Made by a program: the position numbers and the translations under genes
The notes under the pieces: generated by a model
What the model saw: the letters and a program-made list of their open reading frames with translations, nothing else
The model's database searches: none
What the model was told of the DNA's origin: nothing
NCBI GenBank assembly: GCA_946902875.1
Contig: OX336343.1
Coordinates: 17,903,596-17,967,595, forward strand
Source of the DNA: Nematopogon swammerdamellus
Taxonomy: Eukaryota; Arthropoda; Insecta; Lepidoptera; Adelidae
Direction: 5' to 3'
DNA: 64,000 bases
In this document: positions 44,366-56,859 of the stretch, piece after piece
Layout: the number at the start of each line of letters is the position of its first letter
Numbering within the stretch: the stretch's first letter is position 1

Positions 44366-44478
44366 TACATCCTGTACATTTATATACGTTCTATACATTC
44401 TGAATCTCTGACATTAAAGGCAAACGTTTAAACTATTACGTCAATTATTTTTAATTCTCCTAAATATCCGCGATCTTT

Positions 44479-44916
44479 GTACCGTGTGGGGTCGGTACTT
44501 AAAAAGATTAGCCCCACTGCATCTCTCCCCGTCGCATGTCGTAAAAGTCGACTAAGGGATCGTCAGCCTCGGCAGCTCAGTGGTGCGGTCAGTTATTGGA
44601 TGGGTGACCGCCCGACCGTTGGAGGCTGACCGTGGTTCGGATTCCACGTTAAACTGTAGGTCCCTTCCCTTCTTACCTTACTGGGTGGTAGGGTTTATCC
44701 CGGCCGGGTTGGTACCACCGCACTGAGCGAAACGTCGGTCGAAACGGCTATGTAAATAGTTCGTGTTTTCCGTCCAGTTCAGTGTAGCCGACGCGAAACG
44801 AAGGGAAGCACTGACATAGCACCTAGTTCACCCGGTGTTATGGGCTGACATCACGGATGTTGTAGGTGATGTAGCCAACCGTGTCAGTTTCCATAAAAAA
44901 AAAAAATAAAAAAAAA
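44479..44916 (+). mobile_element. Full SINE copy (H + shortened T5 + X) in the P-like element
   Basis: Head taccgtgtggggtcggtact, then agggatcgtcagcctcgg, A box cagctcagtgg, shortened core, B-like ggttcggattcc, X and A-rich tail. It shares the 5S-core deletion with the copy at 10296-10729. It looks younger than the SINE at 43955. Confidence 0.85.
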
Positions 44917-45289
44917 TCTGATATTCCCGGTAGACGCATGACCTAAAGAAATTAATTACTTTCTCCTTAGAGTCGCTCAAAAGTAAAAACCGGTAGGTAC
45001 TGGTTGAATGAAAAAAGCGCGATAAACGAATATTTAACGAGGAAACCTGCTGAGGTTGACTAGAAGAAATGTCCTTTGGCAATAAGGCAGAATGCATGAA
45101 ATATCTGTATACATTTAACATACATATTTATTATCAATAAACAAAAAAAATTACAAGATCTAACTGCATCCAACACGATAGTCGACCTATGGTGGGTAAG
45201 CAGAATAGAGCTCTCCATACATATTTACGCCGATGTTTGTTACTGAAATTCAAGCGAAAAATGCTATCAAATTGAATGAAAGTACTTAC

Positions 45290-45369
45290 TCGTGAAAGGT
45301 GACTCCATCTGTGTTCAAGTTTGAATTTTTCGACGACTTTTTGCACCAAAGCACTGCACAATGAGGCAT
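45290..45369 (-). CDS. THAP-domain first exon
   Basis: ATG at 45369 reads MPHCAVLWCKKSSKN and continues to GVTFHE. This is the C-x4-C start and the GVxFH motif of the C2CH THAP zinc finger, a DNA-binding domain found in P-element transposases and THAP genes. The exon ends at a strong donor, gtaagtact, within the codon after His. A CpG-rich promoter-like block (45380-45480) precedes it. If splicing used tttcag near 45252, a short frame ends at a stop next to aataaa, giving only a stub protein. Confidence 0.75.
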
Positions 45370-45529
45370 TTTGTGACAGACGCGCACGTTCGCTCCGCCT
45401 GAGCGGCGGACGGAGACTAAAATCGGTCGCCGGCGCTAGACTGACGCGCTGGCGCGCTTGCGCTGGCGCGCGGCTACCCCTGTCCTCCTATGTATAGCGT
45501 ATCCAGGCTTACTGACTCGTGCAATTTTA

Positions 45530-46075
45530 GTAGCATCTACGAAATAGGGAAAAAATTAGGCAGAAAGAAATAAATAAATAAATTCAAATGAAATTCTATT
45601 AGTTAATTACACATATAATTTATTTAATTGGATATGGAAAAATATAATATCGCAAGGATTTTACTATTCTTATTTAGGTTTGTATTAATTATTGTTTTCT
45701 TTTTTTAGTATACATATATGTACATAATATTATGTAGGTCATATGATAATATGCTCATCAATTAAGTCTAATCTCTATTATTAGGGTCGTTATTGGGAAA
45801 TAAATTTTTTAAGCGAAATGTGTAAAATCATGTTGTCTCTACAATCTACATATTTTATCGATTCTGTTGTGAGTCGATTCCTCATCTCTCATATCAACGA
45901 TAGAGTCTTTGATATGAATCTGACAATCGGCTGATCTCATTTGTTTTAGATTAGTTTAGATCACTTCTCCATTCTAATCAAGCAATGTCATTGTCAATTG
46001 TCATTCATTAGTGTAGCAATGCGACCAATCGTATTAACAAACTAAGTATAATTTTTCATGTTTTTAGTACCTAAT
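45530..46075. other. AT-rich spacer
   Basis: No gene is recognised. Confidence 0.3.
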
Positions 46076-46079
46076 ATGT

Positions 46080-46400
46080 TTGAGTATATCACCTACTAAA
46101 CCCGTGATGTCGGCTCATCAACTAGTTGCCACGGCAGTCCTTCCCTTTGGTCGTGCCAGCTATACTAAACTGGACGAAAAACACGAATTATTGACACAGC
46201 CGTCGCGACCGACCTTCATTCAGTGCGGTGGTATCGACCCGGGCGGGTTAAACCCAAAGACATTAAACCCACCCTTTTAATCTCTTTGGTTAAACCCTAC
46301 CACCTAGTAAGGTAAGAAGGGAAGGGACCTGCAGTTTTACGTGGAATCCGAACTACGGCCTAGAATCAACGGTAGCCAAGTCAAAAAGAAATCGTTCCTG
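46080..46400 (-). mobile_element. Diverged SINE copy (X and end of T5)
   Basis: Plus strand: cacctactaaacccgtgatg, ctggacgaaaaacacg, cagtgcggtgg, ggtaagaagggaaggg, gttttacgtggaatccgaac. A short insertion near 46255-46290 separates two aaaccc motifs. Confidence 0.7.
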
Positions 46401-46484
46401 TGTCAGACGGCGAAAATATGAACGGTGTTCCGGTGAGTGTGTTCACTGCTACCTATAACCTGGGGCTCTTTTTTTCCGCCTTGT

Positions 46485-46575
46485 AGCTGGCATGGCGCCT
46501 CTCTGAGCGTGGTTTCATGAGGAGTGGTGTTATTGGCTGTGTCTGATCTTTATTTGAACTTTTGGGTACAGCGAT
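46485..46575 (+). repeat. Dispersed repeat F, second copy
   Basis: Inverse of 16197-16283. Shares ctggcatggcgcc, gagcgtggtttc and ggctgtgtctgatc. Confidence 0.6.
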
Positions 46576-46651
46576 CCATGCCGGTTGTCCATAGATAAAA
46601 CAAAAAATCATATTCTATCCAACAGGCGAGCCTAGCGATCCAAAGGGGAAA

Positions 46652-46713
46652 CGAATGACATCACGGATGTTGTAGGTAAGGAAGCCAACCGTGTCAGTTA
46701 TCACAAAAAAAAA
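46652..46713 (+). mobile_element. SINE 3' tail fragment
   Basis: gacatcacggatgttgtagg, ccaaccgtgtcagt and an A-run. Only the last part of X is present. Confidence 0.7.
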
Positions 46714-46749
46714 TTGAGACTTGCTTTGATATTTACTTAAACTTCTCTA

Positions 46750-46932
46750 GTGCAGTATACAGCAATCCAAAGGGAAGTTTCCGTTATGGCACCTATCTTC
46801 TCGAAGGTGATATTGGCTGGTCTGAGCATGTGCTCTGGCCCCTCTGAATCGTTAAAACAAAATATTTATAAAATCATGAAGTATTCTCTCGTCAGATTAT
46901 GGAAGCTGTTCCCGCGAGTCCCTCGACAATAA
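46750..46932 (+). pseudogene. Coding-like repeat related to 23.1 kb
   Basis: The frame reads MAPIFSKVILAGLSMCSGPS and ends LWKLFPRVPRQ. It aligns with the inverse of 23060-23180 (tatggcacc, gaaggtgat, ttggctggt). The function is unknown. Confidence 0.4.
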
Positions 46933-46939
46933 AATTATT

Positions 46940-48480
46940 TCGACAACCAAACGTGTCTTACTCTTTACCACAAAGTCCATGGGGTCCGGCCTTCATGCTA
47001 TTGAAGCTATAACATCGTGTTGGCATCAAAATAGCTTCACGCTTATAACAAGATACCGCACAAGCTAGTCGCACGTCACAGCAGAGCAGTGCCTCATTTG
47101 TAACATTCTTACTGCAGTTAAAATAACAAGTTAACTGCACTGCGGCACGGCACTGCGTCGGCCTACCGCAGTGTTACACACACCGGCAAGCAACAGTGCC
47201 TCCCTGACGTACCAGCACCACCACACCAACGACAACACTCCCTCGCCGAACAACTAGACTGTGAGGCCCTTCCACCTTCTCACGGAATTTAATTTTGGTC
47301 TCTATCTCATCAGGTAGGATGGACATGAATGAGGCTATATTGACAACTCTACCTTAGAGTCGGACATGGATAAGGGTACACTGAAAATTAGAGGAAAACT
47401 TTTAATAATTTTATACTCACCAAAGATCTCGCCAATCAGATAGCTAAAGTACAGCCGTATTGTTGGATCATTGGACCTGTTTTGGAAATACAAAAATTTT
47501 GAGACAAAAAATACAAGGGAAATGGTACCATGGTGGGCACCTTGTTCCTACAGAAACATTGTGTGATGAACGCGCATCCGTGGTGCGGATGATAGAGCCA
47601 ACCATGTCAGTTTACACAATGTGTTCGTAATATTAGTTCAAACGCCCAGCCTCATCCCTCGGTCTAAACAGTCGCAATAAGGAGCACTGCTCAATTGGGA
47701 CGTTGGTAAAAAGCGCATTTACATAGCGCACGGTGGCAGAGATGCTCCACGAGTGATAGCGAGCCACCGGGGATGTCTCGGCTCGGCTCGCACCGGCTCC
47801 GCGAGCCACCCACTCCGATTCCTGCGACTCTCTCATATAAATAAACCTGTACGATATTGTGTTTTTATGTGACGTCCTTGGTGGGAGTGAACTTGCGTCG
47901 GTACTGACAAAATTCGTCTGAAATACTAATCTGTGCCGTTTTTGGAAAAACTTTGTCTATGTCACTGCCTCATCTAGATGAATGAGGTATTTCGGTTAGA
48001 GACGTAACAAACGTGATTGTTTTAGATTTACAGTAACGATAACAGGTAGCAGGCTTACAAAAACATTCTGTGAAACGAACTCATCAACTAGACAAAACAG
48101 TTGGAAAATAGAAAGGCAAATTAATTAAGTCCGCGCCACCTTACTTGAAGATTTCGTTGGATAGAACAAACAAAGACGCCAGACATTTGCTAAGATCTCA
48201 CTGAGATAGGCTGGATAGAAAGAGCTGCATTGTCCGCCGATTTATTAGTCCACACGTAATAATGGACGATTTATGCACACGATCTCCCGACACCCCATGC
48301 AGCGGTTAACTTCAATTTGAACAACATCATCCACAAATAAACGATAGCGGCGCAATAAGAAGGAACAAAATTAAGCCAAAGACGAGTTCCGAGGTGACAC
48401 AATAATAAATCTGAATGCGTTGAAGTGTTTGTGTTGTTGCGTGTGTTGTGTGAATAAATTATGTCCGAGACAATCACAAT
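46940..48480. other. Spacer
   Basis: No gene is recognised. agccaaccatgtcagttt near 47590 may be a last trace of a SINE tail. The minus frame at 47633-47836 has no known domain. Confidence 0.3.
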
Positions 48481-51400
48481 GCGGTATGAATCTCTCGGGG
48501 CGGGGGTGCCATTGTTGGTCGCGGGCCCGGGACAGACGCCGGCGTTGAATATGTATTAACAGGTCATTGTTGGTCTGCGCGACGCCTCCAGATACTTTCG
48601 AGCCGACCCAACAACCCTTGCAGCCGTCATCCCTCTGAACGTGTCGTGTTGTGACATGTTCCTGTCTAGAGTTTCATCGGACTCATCACCCCTGATGGGA
48701 GAAGCGACGCCGTCGTGTCACAGGTCACGGATTGACTGGTGAAAAATGTTGTACAAGTCATCAGTCTCAGCGGCCGCATTGTGAAAGGTGATTTCGATTA
48801 AAAGCTCGTCGCAGGCGTAGGTTTAAATTTTGTTGTGTCACTTGTGGGTGTTAATCGATTCAACGGTCTGTCGAAGAGAAATTTCACAGAAATAGGTCCA
48901 TCCGAAAACAGTATTTCAACTCCTGTTGCATTACTATCCGCCGCCCTCAAGGATATTTAGCAAAATTATGTGTGAATGAAGCCCAGCCAACCAGCGACAC
49001 ACCCTTTGATTTTTAATCCCTTGGTGGGTTCAAGAATCAAATCAAGACGACACTATAAGAAGGTCTTGCACAAATATATTTTTGTTGAAGAAAATTGTGA
49101 AGTACGTGTACAGTAATGCTAGTGAGTAGTGGTGATGATCATAGAAGCTGAAATGCTTTTCCAGGAACGATAGCCTAAATGTGTCGGAACGCGGCCACGG
49201 GGCGGGTTTTGGAAACGGCTCCTCAATTTTTCAAATTAATTGGTATTTCCAGGTTACGTTTCGCGTTTTGTGGCTGGCGTGTGCTGGCTGCGTGTGCCTG
49301 TAATGATCCGCACCTGCCGGGCCCCGAATTATCTCGTCATTAGTGCCTCACGGAACCCTCGTGTAATTGCGCGGAGTAATAGCCGCGGTTGCAAAACCCT
49401 GGCTCTCTGCCGATATGTTTAATGGTGAGATAGCACGACCAGCTCTGCCCCGGCACCGGCAGAAGCCGAATTCTGGCGCGATCCGCTACCGACTGATTGC
49501 TCCGGTCAAACGGGCGACACATTACTTGTAAACCATTAACTTTCATGAAGTGATGAGAGTGCTTACGCACATTCTTGTAGAGAAATCTACAGTCAGGTGG
49601 TTCGACCTGATTCACATGATGACATGCGATGCAATGGCGAAAACCTCTTATTTACAAAGTGTTATTAATTGGACAATGTTCCATAGAGTTTAACAATACA
49701 TGACGGGAATACATTATGTAATTTTAGCTGACAATTCCCATGATTCGCCCGCCTCAATTAATTGCGGAATACTTTCCTCTTACCCTCTTCTGTTCGCCCT
49801 CTTTATTTTTTAAATGCTATACATTCGGCGCCGTCCGCTCGTCTTTACGACCCCGTCCCATCTTCGCGAGCCTTCTAATCTTCTCGTAACAGCTTCTGCC
49901 AGTAATGGCCTCAATTCGGGGCCCACATTCCTTGGGAGCGTGCGGTCCAATTAGTTATTTATAGTAGCGGTGAGTTACCGCCGCCACGCCCACTTCGTTA
50001 CTATGCTAATGTAGCCGGCTCGAGGTGCGAGGGTCCGACTGGAAGGGGTGGCTACCTGCCTTCTGACTTCTTGTGACCCAGAGGACACGACCTCACCAGT
50101 TTTTGGAAGATTAAGATAAAAACAGGGACAGATACAATTCACAAGACAAAGAGCGACAAGAATAGAATATGAACTCTTTATTGCACAAAAAGAAAAACAG
50201 TATGCGCATGAACAGAAACAATAAAACACAGGAGTGTGCGAAGGCGGACTTACCACTACAAGTGGTTTCATTCAGACAACCTTTTAAATATTGAGGAATT
50301 ATATTACAGAAAGAAAAGGATATGTAGTGCACGCAAAAGCGAAAAGGAATATATTTTTATAAATATACCTACATATAACATATATAAATATTTATAAAAT
50401 ACATAAAACACAAACCGCATAAACATAGGTGCATTCACATTACACATGTATACATACGACAGAGTACATACGAAACTATACTAATCGCAAGTGAAGAACA
50501 GGGAAAATTAAAAAATTAAGTGTAGAATTTCTTCAATGATAATTGAAAAGGCTGAATATCTGTTAATTTTTTTAGAAAAATTTCCATACTTCAGGTGAAT
50601 CGCTTCAATTATCCAGGTTATCAGGTGATACCTGTCTGAAGACCTTTAAAGGACTAGCTAGAGATTGGTAGGCGCCTGAAGACCATTGCAAAGGATTCAT
50701 AGGTTCATCATCAAGAAGTTCATACTTCTTACAAGTGTCACACTCGTCCTCGTATCATGGACAGCGTTTGAATTGCTGTGATCAATTCAAGTTCAGATCA
50801 ATTCGGCGAAATTGCAGCATCGGCAAAGCGGACGGGGGTACGAGATTTAATCGCGCCAATTAAAATACACATCGCATAATTACACGTGAGGCCGCGGGCC
50901 GAGTGGAGATACAAAAACTTTATGCAAATGCGATGCTCCGGCGCCGCGAGGTATGCCGCGGGCAAAGCCTCCTCTCCTCCTCCCCCGCACACACCCGGAT
51001 CGAAGGAAGACCACCCCGAGGCGAGGGCGATCTTCATCGAAACATGACCACTTTCAAGATATATCTTTCTCTAAAGCAGAAATCTGCAAGGCGTGTGTTC
51101 GAGGATCTGTCGCATGATCCTCATAGAGTAAAACGGTTGGATGTTGATGAACTACAAGGACTCGACGTCAAATATGCCACGCGCATTTCTGAATAAACGA
51201 TAAAGCTAAGATAATGACCTATAAACTATAATGACTCAAAAATTATACTTGAGGTATTGTCAGACAAGGATTATTTATTTGCGTGTGCACTTTCCAAGCA
51301 TACTTGTATCATGGAGAAGCCTGAGGACCTATTATGTTTTCAGTAACTATAAGTAGGGTTGGACTAGCAGTAAAAGTAAATCTGTGGATAGCTGTAGTGG

Positions 51401-52915
51401 AGCGAGTGACGCGTTTACTCTCACAAAACTTGTGGCAGTGGTAACCGCATCCACTCCAAGCGAAAGCATTTGATCCCGCAGCTCAGGCGCGTGCGTCGAC
51501 CGCCAGGTGATCAACCCGCAAAGTATCAGATGACAATAGTCTGGCCGTGTTCTTCCCACGCGAGCCTCCAGTCGGCCCCGCCTCGTCCTCCATGGACCGA
51601 GGACCACACCGCCGCCGTGCATACATTACCTGGCCCACACGCATGCAAGAGCAGCCCTCGCTCCAGCCCAACAGCCTACTCCGCCCTTGCACGGGCGCTT
51701 GGCAACGACACTTTGTTTTTGTCCATTGCGTTAGTGTCAATCCTATAACTGCTTTTTGCGATGTTTATCTCGATAGTCACATTATGTTTACGCAGGCTGC
51801 GATGTATTCAACATTGTCATCGGTCATTCCTTTGCCGTTGATAGATAACTTAACTATAGAACCATTGAAATTTGGATCGTCCTCCTCTGGCATCTAATTA
51901 GAAAGGATCGTGGAGATGCTCCTGTCAAGCTGGCATGGCATTCGTAATCCTAGCACGCCACCGAATATCCATTCACTATTTATTTATTTATTTATTAACT
52001 TAGGTACTGGACAAAGAAGTTGACACGATACACTACTTTTCTACCACATTTTACGATCCGTCAACTCTGCAAAATTTACACATGTTGGAACTGCTAACAA
52101 AAAATAATAATATTGACTGTTAATATTCTAAGTATAAAGACAAAGCTACTACTAATAAATACAAAAAATACATAGAATATAAGACAAGACAAGAGAAGAC
52201 AAATATCATACTGTCAGGAAACTTCAACAGAGTAAGGTAACTAAGATTTTTTTGAATTACCAGCCATCAAATGGTATGGTGTCATATTATGTGATTTCTA
52301 TACACGTTCCGTTCTACATATACGAACGTATACCGATTTTGAAGAACCACTAGGTGCATAGCACGAGATGGGCAGAGCAACCTGGTCTTTGGAACAGCAA
52401 CACAGATATTCACAGCGAATCCTTTCGCATTTGCATCGGCACATAAAGCACCTGCCTCCTGCGAGCCGAGACAAAACTAATTTAGCTCGGAATGCGCGGC
52501 GGAGGAGGGCGAGGCGGTGGCGGCAGAGTGGCGCTCGTAATTGGGGCATAGCGCCCGGGGCTGATTAGCGGGCTCCGAGGGGCGGAGCACCCGCCCAGAG
52601 CTTACTGCCGCCGGATTTAATCATCCGGAGGAAAAAAGTGATGTTTATTAAACGGTAACCGCCCGCGCCATACCGTTTTAATGCTCAGGCAAACCCTAAA
52701 ACAATTTTGTAGTATCACGTCCAAATTATTGGTAATTTCGTGTACGCCTTTTGTGCTCGAGGCCGACTAAGGCGATGCTAACATTAATTTTGTATCGGTA
52801 GTTACGCGCTGGGTAAGTGATCTAATCTAGAGCAGTCTGGATTCAATTCCCGAATTGAAGTTAAACCACTTTCTTTATTACCGAGTGAAGATAGGTCTCG
52901 TAATTACTTGAACAT
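48481..52915. other. Repeat-poor block with mixed GC
   Basis: No SINE, MITE or LINE copies were recognised over 4.4 kb, unlike the rest of the window. GC-rich phrases alternate with taattaat-type motifs (49755, 49955, 50858, 52560). This would fit conserved regulatory DNA. The only protein-like frame noted is 51044-51196 (+). Frames at 51347-51897 overlap on both strands and are not credible. Confidence 0.3.
51044..51196 (+). CDS. Small ORF, hypothetical
   Basis: ATG after cgaaac, 50 codons, begins MTTFKIYLSLKQKSARRVFE and ends GLDVKYATRISE. It has a balanced, soluble composition and no known family. A longer frame opens at 50903. No promoter or splice evidence was found. Confidence 0.25.
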   Translation: MTTFKIYLSLKQKSARRVFEDLSHDPHRVKRLDVDELQGLDVKYATRISE

Positions 52916-53176
52916 TTCAGTCAGTCAGTCAGCTTGTAAGCGTCCACTGATAGACATTGGACGCGACTCCAATTTTCCTCGAGTCCTCCCGGCCTTCAGC
53001 GGTACGGAACCAATGCTTTCCGCCAACGTACTATGGAAGTCGTCGGCCCACCTGGCGGGTGGTCTTCCCACACTCCGTTTTCCTGTCCACGGCCGCCAGT
53101 GTAGGACACGGTTACTCCAACGGTCATCGTCTGTTCGGCTAACGTGCCCAGCCCACTGCCACTTGAGCTTAGCCAC
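52916..53176 (-). pseudogene. RTE-like LINE ORF C-terminus with (CTGA)n tail
   Basis: The minus strand reads MAKLKWQWAGHVSRT, then RWSNRVLHWRPWTGKRSVGR and PPARWADDF. This is the carboxy-terminal signature of RTE-type reverse transcriptases. It ends in (ctga)n. It is the most intact of three copies (others at 9961 and 19443). Confidence 0.8.
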
Positions 53177-53427
53177 CTAGCGTCCAATATCGACTACTTT
53201 GTAGGGTCGGCGAATTGCCTCGTTACGCACCATATCATGTAGCGATATTTCCAGCATGGCTCGCTCCATTGCTCGTTGGGCAACTTTCAACCTTGGAAAA
53301 TTTAGTGGTATTATTGTTTTTTTGCTTTAGCTGACTACTTGCTATGCTTCAAGCTATGCTAAATGTCCTGATCAGTCGCTAAGTACTTAAGGATGATTAA
53401 ATAAATACGAAAAAGTTTCACACAATT

Positions 53428-53521
53428 TTTTTTTTTTTTTTATGGAAACTGACACGGTTTGATACATCACCTACAACGTCCGTGATGTCAGCCCATAACA
53501 CCGGGTGAACTAGGTGCCATG
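53428..53521 (-). mobile_element. SINE 3' tail fragment
   Basis: T-run, tatggaaactgacacgg, gtgatgtcagcccataacac, to aggtgccatgt. Severely 5'-truncated. Confidence 0.75.
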
Positions 53522-55165
53522 TATACGCTAATCAATAATTTGTAATACTTTGTAAGGTAACCTCACAATAACTATCCAAGCTACCGACTACTCGTAAACA
53601 AAGCAAGCACTAGTCAAAGACCTCTACTTCGAAAGCAACAACTCAGCAGAGCTGATCCCAAGTGCGCGAGCAGAATGCGTGACAATCAGAAATATAAAAC
53701 GTAGAATTACTATTATCTCGCTTACATTGTGTACAATTTACTTCCTCCCCAACAACATTTGCACACCATTAGCATTATACGGCTCGTAATACGCGCCGTG
53801 CCATCTTATAAAGAAGATTGCCTACCATCATCACCACGACCCTCGGTCGGTGGCTACTACCATTAGAGCGATCTCCCTTTCGAGGTCGATCGAAAAAGAG
53901 AAAAGAAATAAAGAATCCAAGTAGACAAGTGCACTGAGATAGACCTATAACAGTTTGTTTCGTCTTTGATCCAAACAATCTACGATATATGATATCCCAC
54001 TTCTATTATTTGGAATTCTTCGGTGACAACAGTTACGAGATAACGTAACACGAGAGATGAGCAAACGGATATTTCGTCTCCTGTTCAGCCCGTAACGTAA
54101 CTGTTGCAAAGAGAGCGTGACGCGAGCGCGGCGCGTAACGCGTGACGGATGCGTCTGATATCACGCTCTCGCGGCCGCGATTCCGATCTGACGACGATAC
54201 TGTTAGCAACGTTGAGAAAGAGAAGAATATTCTCTTACACTTGACGATGCTGTTAAAACAATTAGAATTTGCCTTGAAAGGAAAAATTTAAGTAGAAAAA
54301 AAGAAAATCATTAAGGAAATAAAGAAAGGAAGAAAGCAAGAAGGAGAGAAAGAGAAAACGAATTAACGGTAGGAAAAAAGTAAGAAATAAAGGGCGAAAA
54401 TGAAAATGAAGAAATAATGAAAGAAGAAAGGAAAGAAAAAAGGAAAGAACGAATTCTAGTCATCCAAAAGTAAACATAAAGGTAGTGTTTTAGGAACACT
54501 TTCGTTTAGACTATTTAGAAGCTTACTATTGGCAGATACCTACACAAATATTTGATGTTGTATTGTACTCTGTACTGTGATAGAATGTTTGAAGTTTAAT
54601 GATTAATATGAATCAATATCAAAAACAATTTTGAAGTTATTATAGAAAGGTACACTTCTATGCGACAAACTACCAGTTAGTACTACTACATTACAACTAA
54701 CCAGTAAATTTTTAACAAACATAAGTCACGCAAAATCCAAATCAACTTTTAACTATTACGAAAACCAACAACACTACGAAGGACATCGGCAGGATATTGT
54801 TACCGTTACGTGCGCAGGAGTCACCTCCATATACGGCGGCGGTCGCACCAGCAGCCAAGTCAATGGACAGACGAGACACGCGCTCACAATACCGTCCTTA
54901 CCATAGCGATATGGATATGGGTGGGGTTTCTATTATTCATTCACGACTCGTTCATTAACAAGTTGGAGATTGTCGGTATTTTTATGTGGGAGTTAAGTTT
55001 AAATTGAATTTCATTGAGAAAAACACTGATGCTTATGATGAGACGAATATTTTGAATATATTATATCTACATGGTTGATAATTGGTTTGTATGACCGGCT
55101 AGAGTGTTAGTTCGTTACCCTCATCTTGATATCTGAATCAGGTACTATTTTAGTTCTTTACTGAC
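53522..55165. other. Spacer with inverted motifs and a purine tract
   Basis: caacagttacg (about 54028) and inverse cgtaactgttg (about 54096), then gagagcgtgacgc and inverse cacgctctc (to about 54175), form paired inverted motifs. 54290-54455 is almost pure purine (aagaaaggaagaaagcaag) and gives artefactual minus-strand Ser/Phe frames. No gene was recognised. Confidence 0.4.
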
Positions 55166-55169
55166 GTAC

Positions 55170-55302
55170 GTGTTCGGCTACACTCAACTGTAAGAAATAC
55201 AAAAACCTAGCATAGCTGTTTCAATAGAATTTATTCAGTGCGGAGGTACCAATACAGGTGGATTTTACTAGGCTTTACCTTACCTAGTAAGGTAAGAGAA
55301 GC
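55170..55302 (-). mobile_element. Old SINE fragment
   Basis: ttcggctacactcaact, ttattcagtgcggaggtacc and cctagtaaggtaagag occur in SINE order, heavily diverged. Confidence 0.5.
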
Positions 55303-55886
55303 GCCTATACTTTACTTTACACTTTCTCAGCTCAATCGTTAATTTTATCCTATTGAGCTTCCGATAGCGTTTTCATCAAACGAAGCACCGGGAGGCATAT
55401 TTTTCAATATTGATCGATTCGCATGAACTAACGCACATCAGGCCTTGTTGATCAAAGGGTGAGCACGCGATCACTTTCGCTGTCCTCCAGGCGGGATCGG
55501 CGAACCTGGAATAACGGGATCGGCAACTTTTCCTTTTATAACTTCGTGAACGGGATATTTGCTCACGTGCCCCGCATCCCCGCGCCCCGGCCCGCCTCTG
55601 CTATTGTCTGCGGGTTGTTTTTACCGAGAGGAACCAGTCTGGGAACATCGATCTAAGCGAGGTGACATACGCAGGACAATGAGCTGGAGAGAGAAGGCGG
55701 TTTTGTTAGTGGATATGAATATTAGTCTTGGAAGGTGAATTCTTTAATACTCGCGATCAAGTCGCAAAGGTTTTGCCTTTGTTTCGAGAGGCGATGGGTT
55801 CGATGCCCGTTGGAATTTCTATTTTAATTTTGAATTAATTTTTGCCATGAATACGAACTCGTTCGATGGTTGGGATTAAAATTTTT

Positions 55887-56307
55887 GTTTTTTTTTTTTG
55901 GAATCTGACACGGTTGGCTACATCACCTACAACATCCGTGATGTCAGCCCATAACACCGGGTGAACTAGGTCAGTGCTTCCCTTCGGTCGTAACGGGTAC
56001 ACTGAACTGGACGGAAAACACAAACTATTTACATAGCCGTTTCGACCGACGTTTTATTCAGTGCGGTGGGTTCAACCCGCCCGGGTTGGTACCACCGCAC
56101 TGAATAAAGCCAACTAACCCGGGCGGGTTGAACCCTACCACCTAGTAAGGTAAGAAGGGAAGGGACCTACAGTTTTACGTGGAATCCGAACCACGGTCAG
56201 CCTCCAACGGTCGAGCGGTCACCCATCCAAGAACTGACCGGCCCAGCGTTGCTTAACAAACAATAGCGACAGTAGACTGTCTGCACCACTGAGCTATCGA
56301 CGCTGAC
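55887..56307 (-). mobile_element. Full SINE T5 + X with local inverted duplication
   Basis: The minus strand begins cgtcgatagctcagtgg, then ttaagcaacgctgggcc, cagttcttggatgggtgacc, a B-like ggttcggattcc, then X and a T/A tail. Near 56060-56145 the cccgggttggtaccaccg segment is present in both orientations, a short inversion within the copy. Confidence 0.8.
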
Positions 56308-56543
56308 ATCACTTGGATATAATAATTTGATCTGTCGAACCAGCATCTCCGCATGCGCAGGTGGCAGATGCGAGGGGACAGGTGGTCCGGAGTAGAGCGT
56401 TGCACCTGTGTCCTTCCTCCGATTGTTGCATTCCGCTCGGAGTCTGCGGACGCACGACACGACCAGACGTCACTCGTGCTCTGGCATGATTTTCGATGTG
56501 ATTGCGTGTGGTTGATTATCTTGTGCAGTTTTGTGAGAGGGTG

Positions 56544-56835
56544 TCAGGGTGTGAAATGGTAGAGGATTTATCTGGCTGCTGCAGTTTTGTGTGAGAAGAT
56601 GTGTGTCAGGTTTTCTAGGTTATTTCAAACAAATTGAAGAGAAAAATGTTGCCAGTTTGATCTTGTAAATCGACTGCCGAAATTCCTTGTCAGGATGTGA
56701 AATGGTAGACGATCTATCTGGCTGCTGCAGCTTTGTGTGAGAAGATGTGTGTCAGCTTTTCTAGGTTATTTCAAACAAATTGAAGAGAAAAATTTTGCCA
56801 GTTTGATCTTGTAAATCGACTGCCGAAATTCCTTG
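56544..56835. repeat. Tandem duplication, 146-bp period
   Basis: Copies 56544-56689 and 56690-56835 differ at about six positions (gtgtgaaatgg/atgtgaaatgg, ctgcagttt/ctgcagctt). Both contain caaacaaattgaagagaaaa. No coding frame is shared. Confidence 0.9.
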
Positions 56836-56859
56836 GATTGCGCTAGTTAACAGAAAAAA

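Larger units (their letters stand above)
43487..45529 (-). mobile_element. P-like DNA transposon with THAP exon, 8-bp TSD
   Basis: 24-bp identical TIRs (cacgagtcagtaagcctgga, 43495; inverse ending 45521) are bounded by caatttta at 43487-43494 and 45522-45529. A THAP first exon starts about 152 bp inside the right TIR. THAP domain and 8-bp TSD together point to the P superfamily. The rest of the transposase is not visible, and two SINEs fill much of the interior, so this copy is a non-autonomous, SINE-loaded derivative. Confidence 0.8.

Noticed and set aside
45134..45361. 75-codon minus-strand ORF overlapping the THAP exon
   Set aside because: It is a different frame that reads through the splice donor. 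The THAP frame gives the conserved C-x4-C and GVTFH motifs.
51347..51897. Overlapping ORFs of 85-116 codons on both strands
   Set aside because: Four frames are open over the same GC-rich DNA and none has a recognisable motif.
54290..54499. Ser/Phe-rich minus-strand ORF
   Set aside because: It is the translation of a purine tract and is low complexity.
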